Assembly: GCF_021390935.1 (NCBI RefSeq)
Contig: NZ_JAJPUI010000004.1
Span: 62,001-126,000 of the forward strand
Reading direction: 5' to 3'
From: Streptomyces sp. CC228A
GTDB taxonomy: Bacteria; Actinomycetota; Actinomycetes; Streptomycetales; Streptomycetaceae
Length of the DNA: 64,000 nt
Shown here: positions 62,490 through 64,000 of the stretch, one piece after another
Layout: each line of letters starts with the position of its first letter
Position numbering within the stretch: position 1 is the stretch's first letter
The notes under the pieces: model-generated
What the model was told of the DNA's origin: nothing
The model's input: only the letters and a program-made list of their open reading frames with translations
Database searches by the model: none
Made by a program: the position numbers and the translations under genes

Positions 62490-62954
62490 CGGCCCGGCGA
62501 CCTGCCCCGCGGGCGGCTGCGGACCATGACGTCCGGGGCCGTGACTCCCGGGGCCGTGACGTCCGGGGCCATGGCCCCCGGCGACGGTCCCTCCGGCAGC
62601 CGGGAGCGGACCGGCCGTCCCGCCTACCGGCGGCCGTCCCGCATGCCGCCGTGGCGGTACATGCACGGCCGTCCGTCCCGGCACATGCCCGGCCGTCCCG
62701 CATGCCGCCGTCCCGGCACGCACACGTCCGTCCGTTCCGGCACATGCACGGCCCGCCCTGCGCGAGGGCTGCTGCTGCGCCGGGCCCGTGGCCGACCCTG
62801 TGGCGCTGTGTCAGGTCCCGGGCGGCGCGCGGCCATGGCGGAAGGCGGCGCCACGATGGCAGCGGGTGCGGGGTTGCCGGGCTGCCGCCGTGTGCCGTGG
62901 CAGGGTGGGGGCCCGGGGTTCGTCGCGTCGTGAGCGTGCGGAGGATGGCGCACC
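62490..62954. other. 465-bp intergenic region with two families of short repeats
   Basis: An open frame at 62526-62933 (135 codons) is low-complexity and repeat-derived, with no ribosome site; I do not call it a gene. The region holds tandem 15-mers (separate entry) and, at about 62640-62750, repeated words CATGCCGCCGT, CGGCACATGC and GGCCGTCC. The sequence before 62955 carries GGAGGATGG, a possible ribosome site for the antiporter. Confidence 0.55.
62526..62580. repeat. 15-bp tandem repeats
   Basis: ATGACGTCCGGGGCC, GTGACTCCCGGGGCC and GTGACGTCCGGGGCC follow one another (62526-62570), then a degenerate copy ATGGCCCCCGG. In non-coding DNA. Confidence 0.8.
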
Positions 62955-64000
62955 GTGGACCAGTTGGCGCTGCTGCTCGTCCTGCTCCTCGGCGCGGTCG
63001 TGACCGTGCCGCTGGGAGACCGCCTCGGCCTGCCGGCACCGGTGCTGATGACGCTCCTCGGAGTGGCCCTGGCGCTGCTGCCGTTCGTGCCGGACGTCGA
63101 CATCCCGCCCGAGTTCATCCTTCCGCTGGTGCTCCCTCCGCTGCTGTACGCGACCGTGCAGCGCACCTCCTGGCGGCAGTTCGCCGCGAACCGGCGGCCC
63201 ATCCTGCTGCTCGCGGTGGCGCTGGTCCTCGTCACCACCGCCGCCGTCGGCGCCGTCGCGCACACCGTGGTGCCGGGCCTGCCGATCGCCGCGGCCGTCG
63301 CGCTCGGGGCGCTCGTCGCCCCTCCCGACCCCGTCGCCGCGACCGCCGTCGCCGGCTCGCTGGGGCTGCCCCGCAGGCTGGTGTCCATCCTGGAGGGCGA
63401 GGGCCTCTTCAACGACGTGACGGCGATCGTCGTCTACCACGTGGCGGTCGGCGCGGTGGTCGCCGGGGCGTTCTCCTGGGGCGGTGCCGCCGTGGCGCTG
63501 CTGCTGTCCGCCGTCGTCGCCGTCGCCGTCGGCTTCGCTTTCGGCCGGCTCGGCGGCCGCCTCATGGACGCCCTCGGCGACGCCACCCTCCGCACCGGCC
63601 TCACGCTCCTGCTGCCCTTCGCGGCGTACGCCGTCTCCGAGGAGCTGCACGGCTCCGGCGTGCTGGCCGTGCTGGTCACGGCTCTCACCCTGTCCGCGTA
63701 CACGGTGGACGCCGACGACGTGCTGGGGCGGCTCACCGGGCGCTCCTTCTGGGAGGTCGTCGACACCCTCGTCACCGGGGTCGCGTTCGGCCTCGTCGGC
63801 CTGGAGCTGAGCACCGTCCTCGACAGCGCCGGGGGCCGGCTGCCGGACATGCTCGGCTGGGGCGCGGCGGTCGCCGCCACCGTCGTCGCGGTCCGGCTGC
63901 TGTGGCTGCTGCCCGCCACCTGGCTGGCCAAGCGGCTGCACTCGCGGCGCGACACCGCCGAGGAGATCCCCATGACGTGGCGGGAGGCCGTCGTCATGTG
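62955..64000 (+). CDS. CPA1-type Na+/H+ antiporter, 3' end outside window
   Basis: GTG at 62955; the frame stays open for 348 codons to the window edge, and no stop is seen. Nine or more transmembrane segments: QLALLLVLLLGAVVTVPLG, LMTLLGVALALLPFV, ILLLAVALVLVTTAAVGAV, then the hallmark cation-site stretches GALVAPPDPVAATAV and EGEGLFNDVTAIVVYHVAVG, and more helices up to VAATVVAVRLLWLLPATWLA. Family members exchange cytosolic Na+ (or K+) for external H+ in pH and salt balance. The GGAGG before it at about 62939-62944 is a good ribosome site. Confidence 0.92.
   Translation, partial: MDQLALLLVLLLGAVVTVPLGDRLGLPAPVLMTLLGVALALLPFVPDVDIPPEFILPLVLPPLLYATVQRTSWRQFAANRRPILLLAVALVLVTTAAVGAVAHTVVPGLPIAAAVALGALVAPPDPVAATAVAGSLGLPRRLVSILEGEGLFNDVTAIVVYHVAVGAVVAGAFSWGGAAVALLLSAVVAVAVGFAFGRLGGRLMDALGDATLRTGLTLLLPFAAYAVSEELHGSGVLAVLVTALTLSAYTVDADDVLGRLTGRSFWEVVDTLVTGVAFGLVGLELSTVLDSAGGRLPDMLGWGAAVAATVVAVRLLWLLPATWLAKRLHSRRDTAEEIPMTWREAVVM

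Noticed and set aside
62526..62933. Possible 135-aa protein
   Set aside because: Low-complexity translation of short DNA repeats, with no ribosome-binding site and no recognisable fold.

Overview
The window is a piece of an actinobacterial chromosome, almost certainly Streptomyces or a close relative. Base composition is very GC-rich, third codon positions are nearly all G/C, and GTG starts and GTGA/ATGA gene overlaps are common. Several start codons sit 6-9 nt behind a -10 box with no Shine-Dalgarno sequence (leaderless mRNAs). The gene order aroH - bfd/bfr - thi genes - metF - moxR module - dcw (division/cell wall) cluster - divIVA - ileS - traR/dksA-like - lspA - rluD is the familiar core-chromosome order of the genus. 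I see no phage, IS element, CRISPR array, rRNA or tRNA.

Layout. 1-20.5 kb: end of a response regulator; a 2-hydroxyacid dehydrogenase; a fused anthranilate synthase behind a Trp-codon leader peptide and attenuator; a secreted amidase with FG-GAP repeats; class II DAHP synthase; bacterioferritin and its ferredoxin under an iron box; a sulfite-oxidase-like enzyme; endonuclease IV and a PASTA Ser/Thr kinase; thiO-thiS-thiG behind a TPP riboswitch; a ferredoxin reductase; an Rv2175c-like DNA-binding protein; thiE; metF; a Tyr/Gly-rich membrane protein. 20.7-29.8 kb: a CrtI-like oxidoreductase, a DUF4126 membrane protein, a three-gene module (degenerate ABC ATPase, YhgE/Pip membrane protein, TetR) behind a palindromic operator, a SAV_6107/HEPN gene with a methyltransferase, and a DUF3040 protein. 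30-35.7 kb: overlapping moxR-DUF58-transglutaminase operon and a beta-carbonic anhydrase. 35.8-54.5 kb: dcw cluster rsmH-ftsL-ftsI-murE-murF-mraY-murD-ftsW-murG-ftsQ-ftsZ-pgeF-yggS-sepF-yggT-divIVA, all on the plus strand. 54.8-64 kb: ileS behind a T-box leader, a TraR/DksA zinc-finger protein with a histone-H1-like tail, lspA, rluD, a GNAT gene and the start of a Na+/H+ antiporter cut by the window end.

Together the genes make peptidoglycan precursors and the Z-ring/polar growth machinery, start and branch aromatic biosynthesis (DAHP synthase, anthranilate synthase), make thiamine, and store iron. Three different RNA switches are visible: trp attenuator, TPP riboswitch and ileS T-box.

Data-quality warning: at least ten otherwise good genes, including essential ftsW and ftsQ, are each broken once. 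Every break is in the same sense (equivalent to one missing base) and lies in or near a G/C run. I read these as sequencing or assembly deletions rather than real pseudogenes, and I annotate such genes as single CDSs spanning both frames. No convincing new multi-gene system was found. The most unusual items are the ABC-like ATPase with an altered Walker A lysine beside YhgE, the long histone-like tail on the DksA/TraR protein, and the layered RNA-level control.
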